A stretch of DNA of 64,000 bases from Bacillus_I endophytica_A (GCF_026790145.1 NZ_JALAMS010000014.1:1-64000); one strand, 5' to 3'; shown: positions 15,218 to 24,281, counted from the stretch's first letter. Notes: generated by a model not told the origin, from the letters alone. A program made the numbers and translations.

Positions 15218-16609
15218 ATGGCAAACAAAGATTTGAATAGGGATTTGAAAAGTCGTCATATTCAGATGATTGCGCTAGGCGGTACAATTGGCGTTGGTTT
15301 ATTTATGGGGTCAGCGAGCACGATTCAATGGACAGGGCCGTCTGTTATGTTAGCTTATGCAATTTCCGGTGTTTTTATATTTCTCATTATGCGGGCAATG
15401 GGAGAAATGTTGTATGTAGAACCAAGTACAGGTTCATTTTCGACATTTGGCTATAAGTATATTCATCCATTAGCAGGATATATGACAGCATGGAGTAACT
15501 GGTTTCAGTGGGTAATTGTTGGGATGGCGGAAATTATTGCGGTTGGAACGTATATGCAGTATTGGTTCCCTGATCTTCCTGCTTGGATTCCAGGTTTTAT
15601 TGCCATGATTATTCTTGGAGCAGCTAACTTAATTTCTGTTAAATCTTTTGGCGAAATTGAATTTTGGTTTGCGCTCATTAAAATTGTAACCATTATTTTA
15701 ATGATTGTAGCGGGAATTGGACTCATTTTCTTTGGCTTTGGAAGTGGAGGGGAAGCCATCGGATTATCGAATTTATGGGAGCATGGTGGCTTATTTACAG
15801 GCGGATGGAAAGGATTTTTCTTTGCCTTATCCCTCGTTTTTGCCGCCTATCAAGGTGTAGAACTTGTTGGAATTACATCTGGTGAAGCAAAAGATCCGAA
15901 AAAAACGTTAACAAAAGCTATTCAAAGTACAATTTGGCGAATTTTAATCTTTTATATTGGCGCTATTTTTGTTATTGTCACTGTTTATCCATGGGATCAA
16001 CTGAATGCAATTGGGAGTCCATTTGTAGCCACTTTCGCAAAAGTTGGGATTACAGCTGCCGCTGGATTTATTAACTTTGTTGTCATCACAGCTGCGATGT
16101 CTGGATGCAATAGTGGGATTTATAGTGCAGGACGCATGCTTTATACGTTAGGCATAAATGGACAAGCCCCTAAATTCTTTGCGAAAGTCTCTCATGGTGG
16201 TGTTCCGCTATTTGGTACATTTGGTGTTTTAATTGGACTAGCCATTGGCGTTGTTTTAAGTTATATTGCACCAGAAAACCTATTTGTACATGTATATAGT
16301 GCAAGCGTTCTTCCAGGTATGATTCCATGGTTTGTTATTCTTATTAGTCAAATTCAATTCAGGAAGAGAAATAGGGCAAAAATGGATCACCATCCATTCA
16401 AAATGCCTTTTGCTCCTTTCACAAACTATACCACCATTGCGTTCTTACTAATGGTCCTTATTGGTATGTGGATTAATGAAGAAACAAGGATATCCCTTAT
16501 TGTAGGAATTGGTTTCCTTTCTGTTGTTGTGATCAGTTATTATGCTTTCAGAATAGATAAGCGTGTACGAACTCATGATCAAAAAGATGATGAAGCCATG
16601 ATTCAATAG
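15218..16609 (+). CDS. amino acid permease, APC superfamily (AnsP/ProY/AapA-like)
   Basis: 463 residues with about 12 membrane segments. The signature ALGGTIGVGLFMGSA in the first segment and the GAxGEM-like RAMGEMLY region mark the amino acid transporter group of APC permeases. The location after kbl-tdh suggests threonine, serine or glycine uptake, but this is inferred. I chose ATG 15218 because SD TAGGGGG (15204-15210) precedes it; the longer reading from 15143 lacks an SD. A bidirectional terminator follows. Confidence 0.85.
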   Translation: MANKDLNRDLKSRHIQMIALGGTIGVGLFMGSASTIQWTGPSVMLAYAISGVFIFLIMRAMGEMLYVEPSTGSFSTFGYKYIHPLAGYMTAWSNWFQWVIVGMAEIIAVGTYMQYWFPDLPAWIPGFIAMIILGAANLISVKSFGEIEFWFALIKIVTIILMIVAGIGLIFFGFGSGGEAIGLSNLWEHGGLFTGGWKGFFFALSLVFAAYQGVELVGITSGEAKDPKKTLTKAIQSTIWRILIFYIGAIFVIVTVYPWDQLNAIGSPFVATFAKVGITAAAGFINFVVITAAMSGCNSGIYSAGRMLYTLGINGQAPKFFAKVSHGGVPLFGTFGVLIGLAIGVVLSYIAPENLFVHVYSASVLPGMIPWFVILISQIQFRKRNRAKMDHHPFKMPFAPFTNYTTIAFLLMVLIGMWINEETRISLIVGIGFLSVVVISYYAFRIDKRVRTHDQKDDEAMIQ

Positions 16610-16620
16610 AAAAAAACGCA

Positions 16621-16652
16621 AAAAGGGTTCCTAATTAGGAACCCTTTTTTAT
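16621..16652. terminator. bidirectional terminator
   Basis: AAAAGGGTTCCTAATTAGGA continues into its perfect complement, ending in a T6 tail. It separates the permease from the convergent LLM gene. Confidence 0.9.
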
Positions 16653-16669
16653 ATCCGCATTTCTCCACC

Positions 16670-17671
16670 TTATTTTTCGTCTACTACTTCCTTTAAGATT
16701 TCATATGATCGCTTTTGTTTCTCACGATCATAAATATATGAAACAGCCATAATTTCATCTACATTATAGTTGTTTTGGAAATCTGTTAGCTGTTTACGAA
16801 TCGTCTCTTTACTTCCTTTAAAGGTTACGCTTGTCATAGATGAAATCATGTTTTCTTCCATCGGATTCATATGAGCCTGCATGTTTTCTACAGGTGGTTT
16901 CATCGGCATTTTTGTACCGCGAATAACATTAAGGAAGAAGAAATGCATTGTTGAAGCTAGAAATTCAGCTTCTTTATCAGTCTCAGCTCCAATAACATTT
17001 AATCCTACCGTCATATATGGTTTATCCAAATATGGAGAAGGTTTAAAACGTCTACGATAAATAGAAATCGCTTCTTCCATCTGTGCAGGAGCAAAGTGAG
17101 ATGCAAATACATATGGCAATCCAAGTTCTGCAGCTAAATAAGCTGAATCAGTGGAAGAGCCAAGAATATAAATGGGCACATTTGTCCCTACGCCAGGATA
17201 GGCTTTTACATACCCTTGTGTTTCTTCTGAACCAAAATACGTTAATAATTCTTTTACGTCTTCTGGGAAAGTATGAACAGAATCACTTTTTGAGCGACGT
17301 AGAGCACTTGCTGTCATCATATCTGTGCCAGGTGCACGCCCAAGACCTAAATCAACGCGGTCAGGATAAATTGTTGCCATCGTCCCAAATTGTTCTGCAG
17401 CGACTAATGGAGCATGGTTAGGAAGCATAATTCCTCCAGAACCAACGCGGATGCTATTTGTGTTTTCTAGCGTATGTTTCATTAAAATAGAAGTTGCAGA
17501 ACTTACAAGTGTAGGTGTATTGTGATGCTCTGCAATCCAATATCGTTTATAGCCCATCTTCTCCGTAGCTTGAGCAAGATCGGCAACAGCGTCAATCGCT
17601 TCTTTCCCATCTTGGCCTTCTCGAATAGGAGCTAAGTTTAAAACCGAAACAGGGATATTAATATTTGACAT
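16670..17671 (-). CDS. LLM-class flavin-dependent oxidoreductase (luciferase-like, MsnO8/YhbW type)
   Basis: 333 residues of the bacterial luciferase-like fold. The features RYWIAEHHN (about 43-51), the GSGGIMLPNHAPL stretch (78-90) and RVDLGLGRAPGTD (105-117) are characteristic of the subgroup containing E. coli YhbW and B. subtilis YtmO-type proteins. It binds reduced FMN supplied by a reductase and oxygenates an unknown substrate. No reductase gene is adjacent. The start is at 17671 on the minus strand with SD AAAGGA. It is monocistronic. Confidence 0.85.
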   Translation of the reverse strand: MSNINIPVSVLNLAPIREGQDGKEAIDAVADLAQATEKMGYKRYWIAEHHNTPTLVSSATSILMKHTLENTNSIRVGSGGIMLPNHAPLVAAEQFGTMATIYPDRVDLGLGRAPGTDMMTASALRRSKSDSVHTFPEDVKELLTYFGSEETQGYVKAYPGVGTNVPIYILGSSTDSAYLAAELGLPYVFASHFAPAQMEEAISIYRRRFKPSPYLDKPYMTVGLNVIGAETDKEAEFLASTMHFFFLNVIRGTKMPMKPPVENMQAHMNPMEENMISSMTSVTFKGSKETIRKQLTDFQNNYNVDEIMAVSYIYDREKQKRSYEILKEVVDEK

Positions 17672-18152
17672 AGGAGTGTGTCCTTTCTTTATACAATTTT
17701 TAATGTATACAATAGATTTACCTTTTATGTGCAGTTAGGAAATAAAATGGATTTCTTTTATCTCAGTTATTATATTTTAATATAATGTCGAGGTTTTGTT
17801 TAATAATCTGCTTAGTATTTACTAAGTGTTTTTTTATTGGTGAAAAAACAAGGTGTTTGTTTGGAATATAAAGAAGCTAAACAAATTATGTTTTATTCAC
17901 TTGTAACTGTAACAAAAAACGAGAATTTAAAAGTTTCTTACTACAGCTGTAACAAATATTTTATAGGGGGAAAGAATATTTTAGTAACATATTAATCTAA
18001 GAAAAAGTTAAAATAAGTGCTTCACTTAACTAACAAGAGAGTTGTGAGAGGTTCTCGCTCTTTTTTATGATGAGGGCTATCCGTAGAAAACATGCAAAAA
18101 TATTGAAACAAAAACAATGAGGTTACGTATAAGAAAAGAGGAAGGTGAACTT
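17672..18152. other. intergenic region
   Basis: No gene is seen. A weak terminator-like hairpin around 18029-18066 (AAGAGAG / CGCTCTT with an inner GAGA/TCTC and a T6 tail) lies before the next gene. Confidence 0.4.
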
Positions 18153-18386
18153 ATGGCACATTGTACAAATTGTAATCATAAATGGAAAAAAAGAAGAGTA
18201 TGGCAACTAGGGCTTTCGAAAGAAGGAAGAGAATGTCCTGTCTGTAGGACAAAGCAGTTTATCTCCTTTAAAAATACAAGTCCTTTAATTGGACTAGGGT
18301 ATATAAGTGCAACCGTTGCTATCCTGTTCATTCTCTTTTTCCCTTTTCTCGTAGAGTTAACAGAGAAAGAGGAAAAACCATTTTAA
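18153..18386 (+). CDS. CXXC-20-CXXC family protein (TIGR04104-like)
   Basis: 77 residues. CTNC and CPVC are separated by exactly 20 residues, which defines the CXXC-20-CXXC family of Bacillales zinc-ribbon membrane proteins. A single hydrophobic segment (about residues 46-68) follows, giving an N-terminal cytosolic zinc knuckle with a C-terminal anchor. The start is ATG 18153 behind AGGAAGG; an upstream in-frame ATG at 18117 would add a charged tail and lacks an SD. Function is unknown. It is followed closely by a micro-ORF and ydbS-like DNA. Confidence 0.75.
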   Translation: MAHCTNCNHKWKKRRVWQLGLSKEGRECPVCRTKQFISFKNTSPLIGLGYISATVAILFILFFPFLVELTEKEEKPF

Positions 18387-18410
18387 AATAGGAAGGTAGG
18401 AGGGGTTAGT

Positions 18411-18527
18411 ATCGAAGAAAAGAATGACACAAAGCAAATGGAATGGAAATCTGTTCATAGCTTATTCATAGGAGCTTCTCTGGGCGCCTTTTTAGGGTTA
18501 GTAGCTTATGTGAGAGATTGGTTATAA
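18411..18527 (+). CDS. possible small membrane protein with ATC or internal ATG start
   Basis: An open frame of 38 codons with a strong SD AGGAGGGG (18398-18405), but no ATG/GTG/TTG at proper spacing. The codon at the right place is ATC (18411); the first in-frame ATG is 18438. The product has an acidic head and one hydrophobic Gly-rich segment (LFIGASLGAFLGLVAYV). It lies between the CXXC-20-CXXC gene and ydbS and may belong to that unit. It could be real with a rare start, or have lost its start codon. Confidence 0.45.
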   Translation: MEEKNDTKQMEWKSVHSLFIGASLGAFLGLVAYVRDWL

Positions 18528-18678
18528 CCGGAAAGAGAATTTATTTTTTTATTTTTTTTAAATCTAGAGTCTACCTTGCAAGTATCTTTTATCATACAAC
18601 AAGAGAATATGTATTAGGAGAGGATTTAGTGAGTAACACGGGTTTAGACGATTAAATGAAAAAAGTGTACATGCAAAA

Positions 18679-19107
18679 ATGATAGAAGGCATCCTTTCTT
18701 TATGTGCATATACAATCATTATTCTTGTATTGTTTTATTGTACGTCAAAATGGGAATGGCCAAAATGGATTATAGGTGTGACCATATGTTTATCTCTATT
18801 ATCTATACCGTTTCATCTTTATTTTCTGCCGAAGTGGGAATACCGTATATGGAGATACCGTATAAGTGAGACAAGTATTGAAATTATAAAAGGATTCCTG
18901 TTTAAACGTAAAATATTAATTCCCATGGTAAAAGTTCAACATGTTGATGCAAAACAAGGTCCTATCTTGAAAAAGTATCGTCTTTATACCATTGTCTTAT
19001 CCACAGCAGCAGGTAGCCATGAGATTCCTGGAGTATCCGAAGAAACAGCTGATGAGATTCGTGGAGAAATTGAGATGTATGCGAGGTTAGACGATGAACA
19101 AGTCTGA
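18679..19107 (+). CDS. ydbS: bacterial PH (bPH2) domain membrane protein YdbS, 5' end probably frameshifted
   Basis: 142 residues from ATG 18679: two membrane segments, then a bPH2 domain (WRYRISETSIEI ... MVKVQHVDAKQGPILKKY), as in B. subtilis YdbS. Homology-like sequence (GFRRLNEKSVHAK) continues upstream in frame to about 18640, but the only SD-linked start (GTG 18629, SD AGGAGAGG) is one base out of frame. Adding one G to the GGG run at 18640-18642 would join them. The N terminus is therefore either lost or hidden by a homopolymer error. It overlaps ydbT by 14 bp. Confidence 0.75.
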   Translation: MIEGILSLCAYTIIILVLFYCTSKWEWPKWIIGVTICLSLLSIPFHLYFLPKWEYRIWRYRISETSIEIIKGFLFKRKILIPMVKVQHVDAKQGPILKKYRLYTIVLSTAAGSHEIPGVSEETADEIRGEIEMYARLDDEQV

Positions 19108-20561
19108 CAAATTAACCATTCACCGGCTTCACCCTATTTCCATTCTTTATTTTATGGTTGCTGCTATTAAAGAATCTCTATCTTTTATATGGGTTTTTCC
19201 ACTTATTGTTTTATTTGTTCATGAAAAAATAGGAGATCAAATTTCTACTTTGATAATCAACGTAACCGCAGGTAGTTTAATTATTCTTTTATTTTTAGTT
19301 ACAGCGGGGTTGAAATGGAAAGCCTTTACTTATCAAATTCAAGAAAAAGGAATATATATTGAAACAGGTGTATTTGTAACGAAAAAAAGAAGGGTAACAT
19401 CTGACCGTATTCAATCGTTAGACTCTACAGTACGTGTGTATGATCATTTATTTTCTACCCGAACTTTAACGATTGAACTTGCAGGTGGCAAAGAGTCTAG
19501 TATCATCCTTAACTGCATTTTCAAGGAAGAAGAACAGCGGATCCGCCAAGTTTTATACGAATATAACAAGGATAAGCTAGGAGAGAGCGGCGAAGAATCC
19601 GGCCTTCAATTATCTAACAAAGATTTAATAGTCCATAGCCTTCTTTCTCCGAAGTTTGGCATTGTATTTACCTTTTTATGTCTCGGATTACTAAAATATT
19701 GGGATATAACAAAAGGAGACGATAGGGATACCTTATTTACGTACTTAGCCAGTTGATTTGGTTCTAATTGGATCTTCACTACTGTTACTCTTATGATTCT
19801 TCTCTCCTTTGCTCTTTCCTTGTTCCTAACCTATGTTAGTGATTATCATTTTAAATTAGATAAAAATGAACGAGGAGAAATTGAAATTCAACAAGGACTA
19901 TTCGAAAAGAAGCATCGAACAATTGCACAACACCGCATACAGGCCATTTTTATCACCGAAAGACCTTTACAGCGCCTGCTAGGATATGCCTCAATCGAAG
20001 CTGTTGTTATTCAGAATAGTCAAGATGAACAAGTGAAAAAAACAATCTCTTTGATTCCTTTTGTTAAAAAGGACAGAGTACAATCTTTAATTGAGATTTT
20101 TATTGGATATGAAAGGAGCAACAGCCTACACACTCCGCCAAAGAAAGCTAGAATTTCTTACGTAGGACCACTTTTTCTAATAGGTTGTCTTCTTTTAATT
20201 CCATTGTGGATGTATATACCAGAGCCATATCACTATTTTTCTCTCATTCTCCCAATCCTAAGTTTATGGCTAGGGTGGAGAGAATACCGCACTACGGGTT
20301 GGAATCAAAGCGAACGTTTTCTAACTTTGCAATACGGTGTTTTTTTTCGCAATACGGCCATTATTAAACGAGGACGTATTCAATGGATAGCGCTACGCCA
20401 AACATGGTTGCAAGAAAGAAAACATTTGGCATCCATCAATATGGCTGTAACTTCAGGAAAAATTTGTAGATGAAGTGGAAAAGTTTAATGAGACTGTGCT
20501 TCGTTTTATGAGTAGAAGGATAGAATGGGATAAGAAGCGGTATCAAAGCGAATGGTTTTGA
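19094..20561 (+). pseudogene. ydbT: PH-domain protein YdbT, broken by an in-frame TGA and a 3' frameshift
   Basis: A YdbT-like protein of about 485 codons with repeated bPH2 domains and paired membrane segments. The frame opens at ATG 19094 and stops at TGA 19754-19756. The same frame then continues without a break from 19757 to 20473, keeping domains two and three (KKHRTIAQHRIQAIFITERPL; RTAIIKRGRIQW-like). Near 20460 the frame shifts again; a neighbouring frame gives a sensible charged C terminus ending at 20561, inside the terminator. B. subtilis YdbST affects resistance to antimicrobial peptides. With two lesions, inactivation is likely. Confidence 0.78.
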
Positions 20562-20575
20562 TACCGCTTCTTTAT
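20531..20575 (+). terminator. terminator overlapping the ydbT 3' end
   Basis: GAAGCGGTATCAAA / TTTGATACCGCTTC with 9-10 nt loop and short T tail. The old ydbT stop codon lies within the stem. Confidence 0.85.
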
Positions 20576-20594
20576 TATAAAAATTCAAAAGATC

Positions 20595-20647
20595 TCCTTC
20601 GATCTTCGTCATAAAGTTCGTTAAACCTTATGACGAAGATCGAAGGA
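20595..20647. repeat. 20-bp perfect inverted repeat of unknown function
   Basis: The left arm 20595-20614 and right arm 20628-20647 are perfect complements (core GATCTTCGTCATAA), with a 13-nt loop. There is no T tract in either direction, so it is not an ordinary terminator. It lies between a normal terminator and an orphan gene. Confidence 0.7.
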
Positions 20648-20752
20648 TACTTAGATAGTCAAGAACCATTTTTAAGAATCGAATATAATTTCTTATAAGT
20701 GAAGAAGATATATAAGAATTTGATAAATCAAGTCCTTAGGAGGAGCAATCAT

Positions 20753-21103
20753 ATGTCTTTTGAAGATAAGCTTAGAAGTGCAGGGCGTACAGTAAATGAC
20801 GCTGTAAATAATGCTACAAATGGTTTTGAAAACGGATTAAGTCATACTTTTGAGGAAAGTGAAAATATTTTAAACGGAATTACGGATGATATTCGAGAAA
20901 AGATTAGTGAAAATGCTGATGGTTTAGCCGTAATGTTTAGAAACTCCCATCCTGAAGCAGATTTTGATGAATGTGTGGCTATGGTAACTGTAGGAGCGGC
21001 TGCTTATGGAGCGTCTGTTGGTGGTCCGCTTGGCGCAGCCATAAATGCAGGAGGAGGAGTACATGCAGCACATAGAGCTTGCAGTAGAGTATTCCCTGGA
21101 TAA
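20753..21103 (+). CDS. Gly/Ala-rich small protein, bacteriocin- or toxin-like in shape, unrecognised
   Basis: 116 residues. The N-terminal 65 residues are polar and helical with repeated Asn/Glu. The C-terminal part (74-116) is a hydrophobic Gly/Ala-rich stretch with several GxxxG-like spacings (GAAAYGASVGGPLGAA), bracketed by Cys74 and Cys110. Class II bacteriocins and holin-like peptides can look like this, but I recognise no family. The start ATG 20753 has SD AGGAGGAGC; an upstream GTG (20699) lacks one. It has its own terminator at 21233-21277. No immunity or export gene is adjacent. Confidence 0.6.
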   Translation: MSFEDKLRSAGRTVNDAVNNATNGFENGLSHTFEESENILNGITDDIREKISENADGLAVMFRNSHPEADFDECVAMVTVGAAAYGASVGGPLGAAINAGGGVHAAHRACSRVFPG

Positions 21104-21500
21104 ACAATAAATAGAATATATCTATAAAAGATCCTGTTCAAAGTACCAATTGAATTGCCTAAGAGAATAACATGATTATCCTTTTCTATAAAGTAGGTAG
21201 TTTGGAATTATTAATAATAAATTTAAACGTGGGAATCTATTTTGAATGATATATTTTCAAAATGGGTTCTTTTTTATTTAGTAATAAGATGATCTGCTCT
21301 TTCATTACCCTTTCTTGCATAGTCTTATATAGACGCGTTTTGTCTATTTTCATCTAATTCTCTAAACGAGGAATTTTCGCATATTTACCGCTAGTTATAC
21401 CTCCCATTCCTTTGAAAAAGCTAATTTAAGAAGGAAAATTCAAAAAGGCCATGAAGATTAAAAAAGAAGACAAAAATGCTAAAAAGGGGAGTTTAGCCAA
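21104..21500. other. intergenic region
   Basis: No gene is seen apart from the terminator at 21233-21277. Confidence 0.4.
21233..21277 (+). terminator. terminator of Gly/Ala-rich gene
   Basis: GAATCTATTTTGAA / TTCAAAATGGGTTC, 14-bp stem with two G-U pairs, followed by a T-rich tail. Confidence 0.75.
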
Positions 21501-22514
21501 ATGACAGATATAATTGTTGCTCATCATCAATTAAAAAAACTTGTTGGAAAGAAGTTAACAAAGGCTGGTCTTCGCCAAGATCATGCGGCTGTAGTAGCAG
21601 ATATTTTGGTTCACGCAGACTTAAGAGGAGTTAGTTCTCATGGTGTACTAAGAACAGAACATTATGTTAAGCGCTTAACCGAAGGAGGACTAAACCCTAA
21701 TCCTCAATTTTCTGTAGAAGATACAGCTCCATCCGCTGCTGTTTTTGATGGTGATGATGGAATGGGACATGTAGTTGCTAAGGAAGCAATGAATCACGCT
21801 ATCAAATTAGCAAATAAAAACGGAATTGGGATGGTAACAGCCATTAACAGCAGTCACTGCGGGGCATTGTCTTATTTTGCACAGCAAGCTGTCCAACATA
21901 AAATGATTGGTATGGTTATGACTCATACAGATAAAGTAGTGGTGCCATTTGGTGGGACTAAGCCTTTTTTTGGTACAAACCCAATCGCGTTTGGTTTTCC
22001 TGCTCTTGAACATAAACCAGTAATTCTTGACATGGCTACAAGCAATGTCGCCTTTGGGAAAGTCCTTCATGCGCGCGAAGCTGGTACCTCTATTCCTTCT
22101 GATTGGGGAGTGGACGGCAACGGAAAGCCGACTACAGATCCAAACGAAGTCAAAGCCTTGCTACCATTTGCTGGTCCTAAAGGTTATGGACTTGCTATGG
22201 TAGTGGACGTGCTTTCAGGACTACTTGCTGGAGCAGCATTTGGCCCTCATATTACAGAAATGTATGGTGACTATTCAAAGAAACGCAAACTTGGACATTT
22301 CTTATGTGCCATTAACCCGGCTATTTTCACTGATCATGATACATTTCTAGCTAATATGGATCAAATGATAAAAGAACTTCATGAAATAACGCCTGCTGAA
22401 GGAGTTTCAAAGGTCATGATACCAGGAGAGCCTGAGCAAGTAAAAGAGGAAATGAGACTGAAAGAAGGAGTTCCTGTGACTGAAACTGTCTATCATTATT
22501 TATCGAAAGAATAG
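21501..22514 (+). CDS. allD: malate/lactate dehydrogenase-family oxidoreductase, AllD-like (ureidoglycolate dehydrogenase)
   Basis: 337 residues of the Ldh_2 (AllD/ComC/YlbC) family, not the classical Rossmann LDH. Conserved blocks include HADLRGVSSHGVLR (48-61), NSSHCGALSYF, FGTNPIAFGFP and the LLPFAGPKGYGLAM segment. The pattern is closest to ureidoglycolate dehydrogenase as I remember it, but related enzymes act on malate, sulfolactate or 2,3-diketogulonate. NAD(P)H-linked alpha-hydroxyacid oxidation is secure. No allantoin genes are nearby, so the substrate is uncertain. SD AAAAGGGGAG precedes ATG 21501. Confidence 0.7.
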   Translation: MTDIIVAHHQLKKLVGKKLTKAGLRQDHAAVVADILVHADLRGVSSHGVLRTEHYVKRLTEGGLNPNPQFSVEDTAPSAAVFDGDDGMGHVVAKEAMNHAIKLANKNGIGMVTAINSSHCGALSYFAQQAVQHKMIGMVMTHTDKVVVPFGGTKPFFGTNPIAFGFPALEHKPVILDMATSNVAFGKVLHAREAGTSIPSDWGVDGNGKPTTDPNEVKALLPFAGPKGYGLAMVVDVLSGLLAGAAFGPHITEMYGDYSKKRKLGHFLCAINPAIFTDHDTFLANMDQMIKELHEITPAEGVSKVMIPGEPEQVKEEMRLKEGVPVTETVYHYLSKE

Positions 22515-22614
22515 AGGCTAATTTATTAGAATGTAAAGTTTTCCACCATTATATCAGTCTTTACTTATCTAGATTTTAAAGTTATCATTAGAGTCGATAA
22601 ATAAATATACAATT

Positions 22615-22706
22615 CTACTAGGGGTGCCCGAAACGGGGCTGAGAGAAAAACCGATGTTTTTTAACCCTTTGGACCTGATCTGGATTATACCAGCGTAGGA
22701 AAGTAG
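22615..22706 (+). ncRNA. TPP riboswitch (THI box)
   Basis: The aptamer is recognisable from its invariant blocks: CTACTAGGGGTGCC (P1/P2), GGGGCTGAGAG (the THI-box core that contacts the pyrimidine), ACCCTTTGGACCTGATCTGG, and TACCAGCGTAGGAAAGTAG. P1 pairs CTACT (22615-22619) with AGTAG (22702-22706). GGACCTGAT (22671-22679) can instead pair with ACCAGGTCC (22741-22749), the 5' arm of the downstream terminator. Pairing is thus exclusive: with TPP bound the terminator forms and the operon is off. It controls 22956-27662. Confidence 0.93.
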
Positions 22707-22740
22707 CTAAGATAAACATTATTCTTTATTACTATACTAT

Positions 22741-22770
22741 ACCAGGTCCAAAAATGGGCCTGGTTTTTAT
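22741..22770 (+). terminator. riboswitch-controlled intrinsic terminator
   Basis: ACCAGGTCC / GGGCCTGGT with 7-nt loop and a T5 tail. Its 5' arm is complementary to the aptamer segment 22671-22679, which forms the antiterminator in the absence of TPP. Confidence 0.88.
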
Positions 22771-22955
22771 TATGCTCTATTTTCGTTTGGAGTGCTTTTA
22801 GAACCAACCCATTTTGAAAAATCCTAGAAAAAATAGGCACTTGAACAGATTAACTGAAATAAAGCAGAAGGGGGAATTTATGTAATAAAACAAAATATTC
22901 GTTTTTATGGCATCCTAGATCAGAATTGTAAACACTATGGCGTAAGGAGACAACT
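22771..22955 (+). other. leader between riboswitch terminator and permease
   Basis: It contains an SD-like AGAAGGGGG followed by ATG immediately followed by TAA (22880-22885), a start-stop pair. This is either a relic of a lost gene start or a minimal regulatory ORF. No longer frame is supported. Confidence 0.4.
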
Positions 22956-24281
22956 ATGAAGGAAGAAGCAAAAGATACTACTAATCATTATGAAGAAAAG
23001 CTAGCATTGGATGAGAAATTGTCGTCTTCAAAAACATTTCTCTATGGATTGCAGCATGTTTGTGTTTCAAACGTTTGGCTAGACCCAATCTTTGTTGCTG
23101 CAATGATTGGTTTACCTCTTTCACAATCGGCAAATATCGTAAGTGCTATATTCATTGTAGCTGGTTTAGTGACATTCATTCAGGCTACTAAGCTAGTAAA
23201 ATTACCTATTGTTCAAGGTCCATCTGCTGCTTTTGATTCGGTTATGATTGCGGCTGGTAAAGCGAATGGTTTAGCTGCTGCGAGTGGCGGTATTTTTCTA
23301 AGTGCAATTATTGTGTTTATTTTATCTATTACAGGTATTATCGGTCGTTTAAAGTCATTATTTACTCCTGTTATTTCAGGTACCGTCATTTTTCTTGTTG
23401 GAATATCTTTATCAGAGTTCACTCTATCTGAATTCTTGGGAGGGGCGCCTGGGGATGAATCATTTGCAAGTCCATCAACATTAACGTTATCAATCACAAC
23501 GTCCCTCATTGTGTTAAGTTTATCTCTTTTTGGTAAAGGTTTATGGAAATCCTTTTCTTTTTTAATTGCATTAATTGTGGGAGACATTCTTGCCGTTATA
23601 CTTGGAAAGGCAGATTTTTCTCTGATTGAAAGTAAACCTTGGTTTGGAATTCCACAGTTCCTTCCATATGGAAACTTAACGTTTCAGTGGGAACCCTTTT
23701 TAACTTTTTTTGTCGTATATATTGTAGCCATTATTGAAGCAATGGGGGTATATCAGGCTTCAGGTGAAATGCTGAATACTGAAATTAATAAAAAAAGAAT
23801 TCGCAATGGGTTCGCAGGCGAAGCCGCTGGTTCATTCCTATCTTCCCTTATTGGAGGATTTCCTACTACTGCGTATGCTCAAAATGTCGGATTACTAAGA
23901 TTGACAGGAGTAGCTTCAAGATACCCGGTTATGGTGGCTGGGTGTATCTTTCTACTGTTTGGATTCTTTCCAAAAATCGGGGCATTACTTGCTTTAACAC
24001 CCTCTCCTGTTGTAGGAGGAATCTTTTTACCTGCTGCCGCTACCCTTGTGTCTACGGGGATTTCTATTCTTACTAAGGCAGAAAATACGGACAAAAATTA
24101 TCTTATCATCGGGTTATCCATGGTGCTTGCACTTTCATTACCTCACTATTCCGGTAATATGGATGGAATCTTAGGTACAATGCTTTCTAATAGTTTATTA
24201 ATTGGAGCATTCACTACTATTTTTTTACAACTAATACTTATCACTATACCTAATAGACTGAAAAGAGGGCGTTCAGAATGA
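22956..24281 (+). CDS. NCS2-family nucleobase permease, TPP-regulated
   Basis: 441 residues with about 12-14 membrane segments. NCS2 (uracil/xanthine permease) marks are present: the early LQHV motif, EAMGVYQASGEM in TM8, and the family signature GFPTTAYAQNVGLLRLTG near residues 304-320. NCS2 proteins are H+ or Na+ symporters for purines and pyrimidines. Under a TPP riboswitch, the natural cargo would be a thiamin pyrimidine (HMP) or a relative; this is inferred. SD TAAGGAGAC precedes ATG 22956. The stop overlaps the next start (ATGA). Confidence 0.88.
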   Translation: MKEEAKDTTNHYEEKLALDEKLSSSKTFLYGLQHVCVSNVWLDPIFVAAMIGLPLSQSANIVSAIFIVAGLVTFIQATKLVKLPIVQGPSAAFDSVMIAAGKANGLAAASGGIFLSAIIVFILSITGIIGRLKSLFTPVISGTVIFLVGISLSEFTLSEFLGGAPGDESFASPSTLTLSITTSLIVLSLSLFGKGLWKSFSFLIALIVGDILAVILGKADFSLIESKPWFGIPQFLPYGNLTFQWEPFLTFFVVYIVAIIEAMGVYQASGEMLNTEINKKRIRNGFAGEAAGSFLSSLIGGFPTTAYAQNVGLLRLTGVASRYPVMVAGCIFLLFGFFPKIGALLALTPSPVVGGIFLPAAATLVSTGISILTKAENTDKNYLIIGLSMVLALSLPHYSGNMDGILGTMLSNSLLIGAFTTIFLQLILITIPNRLKRGRSE

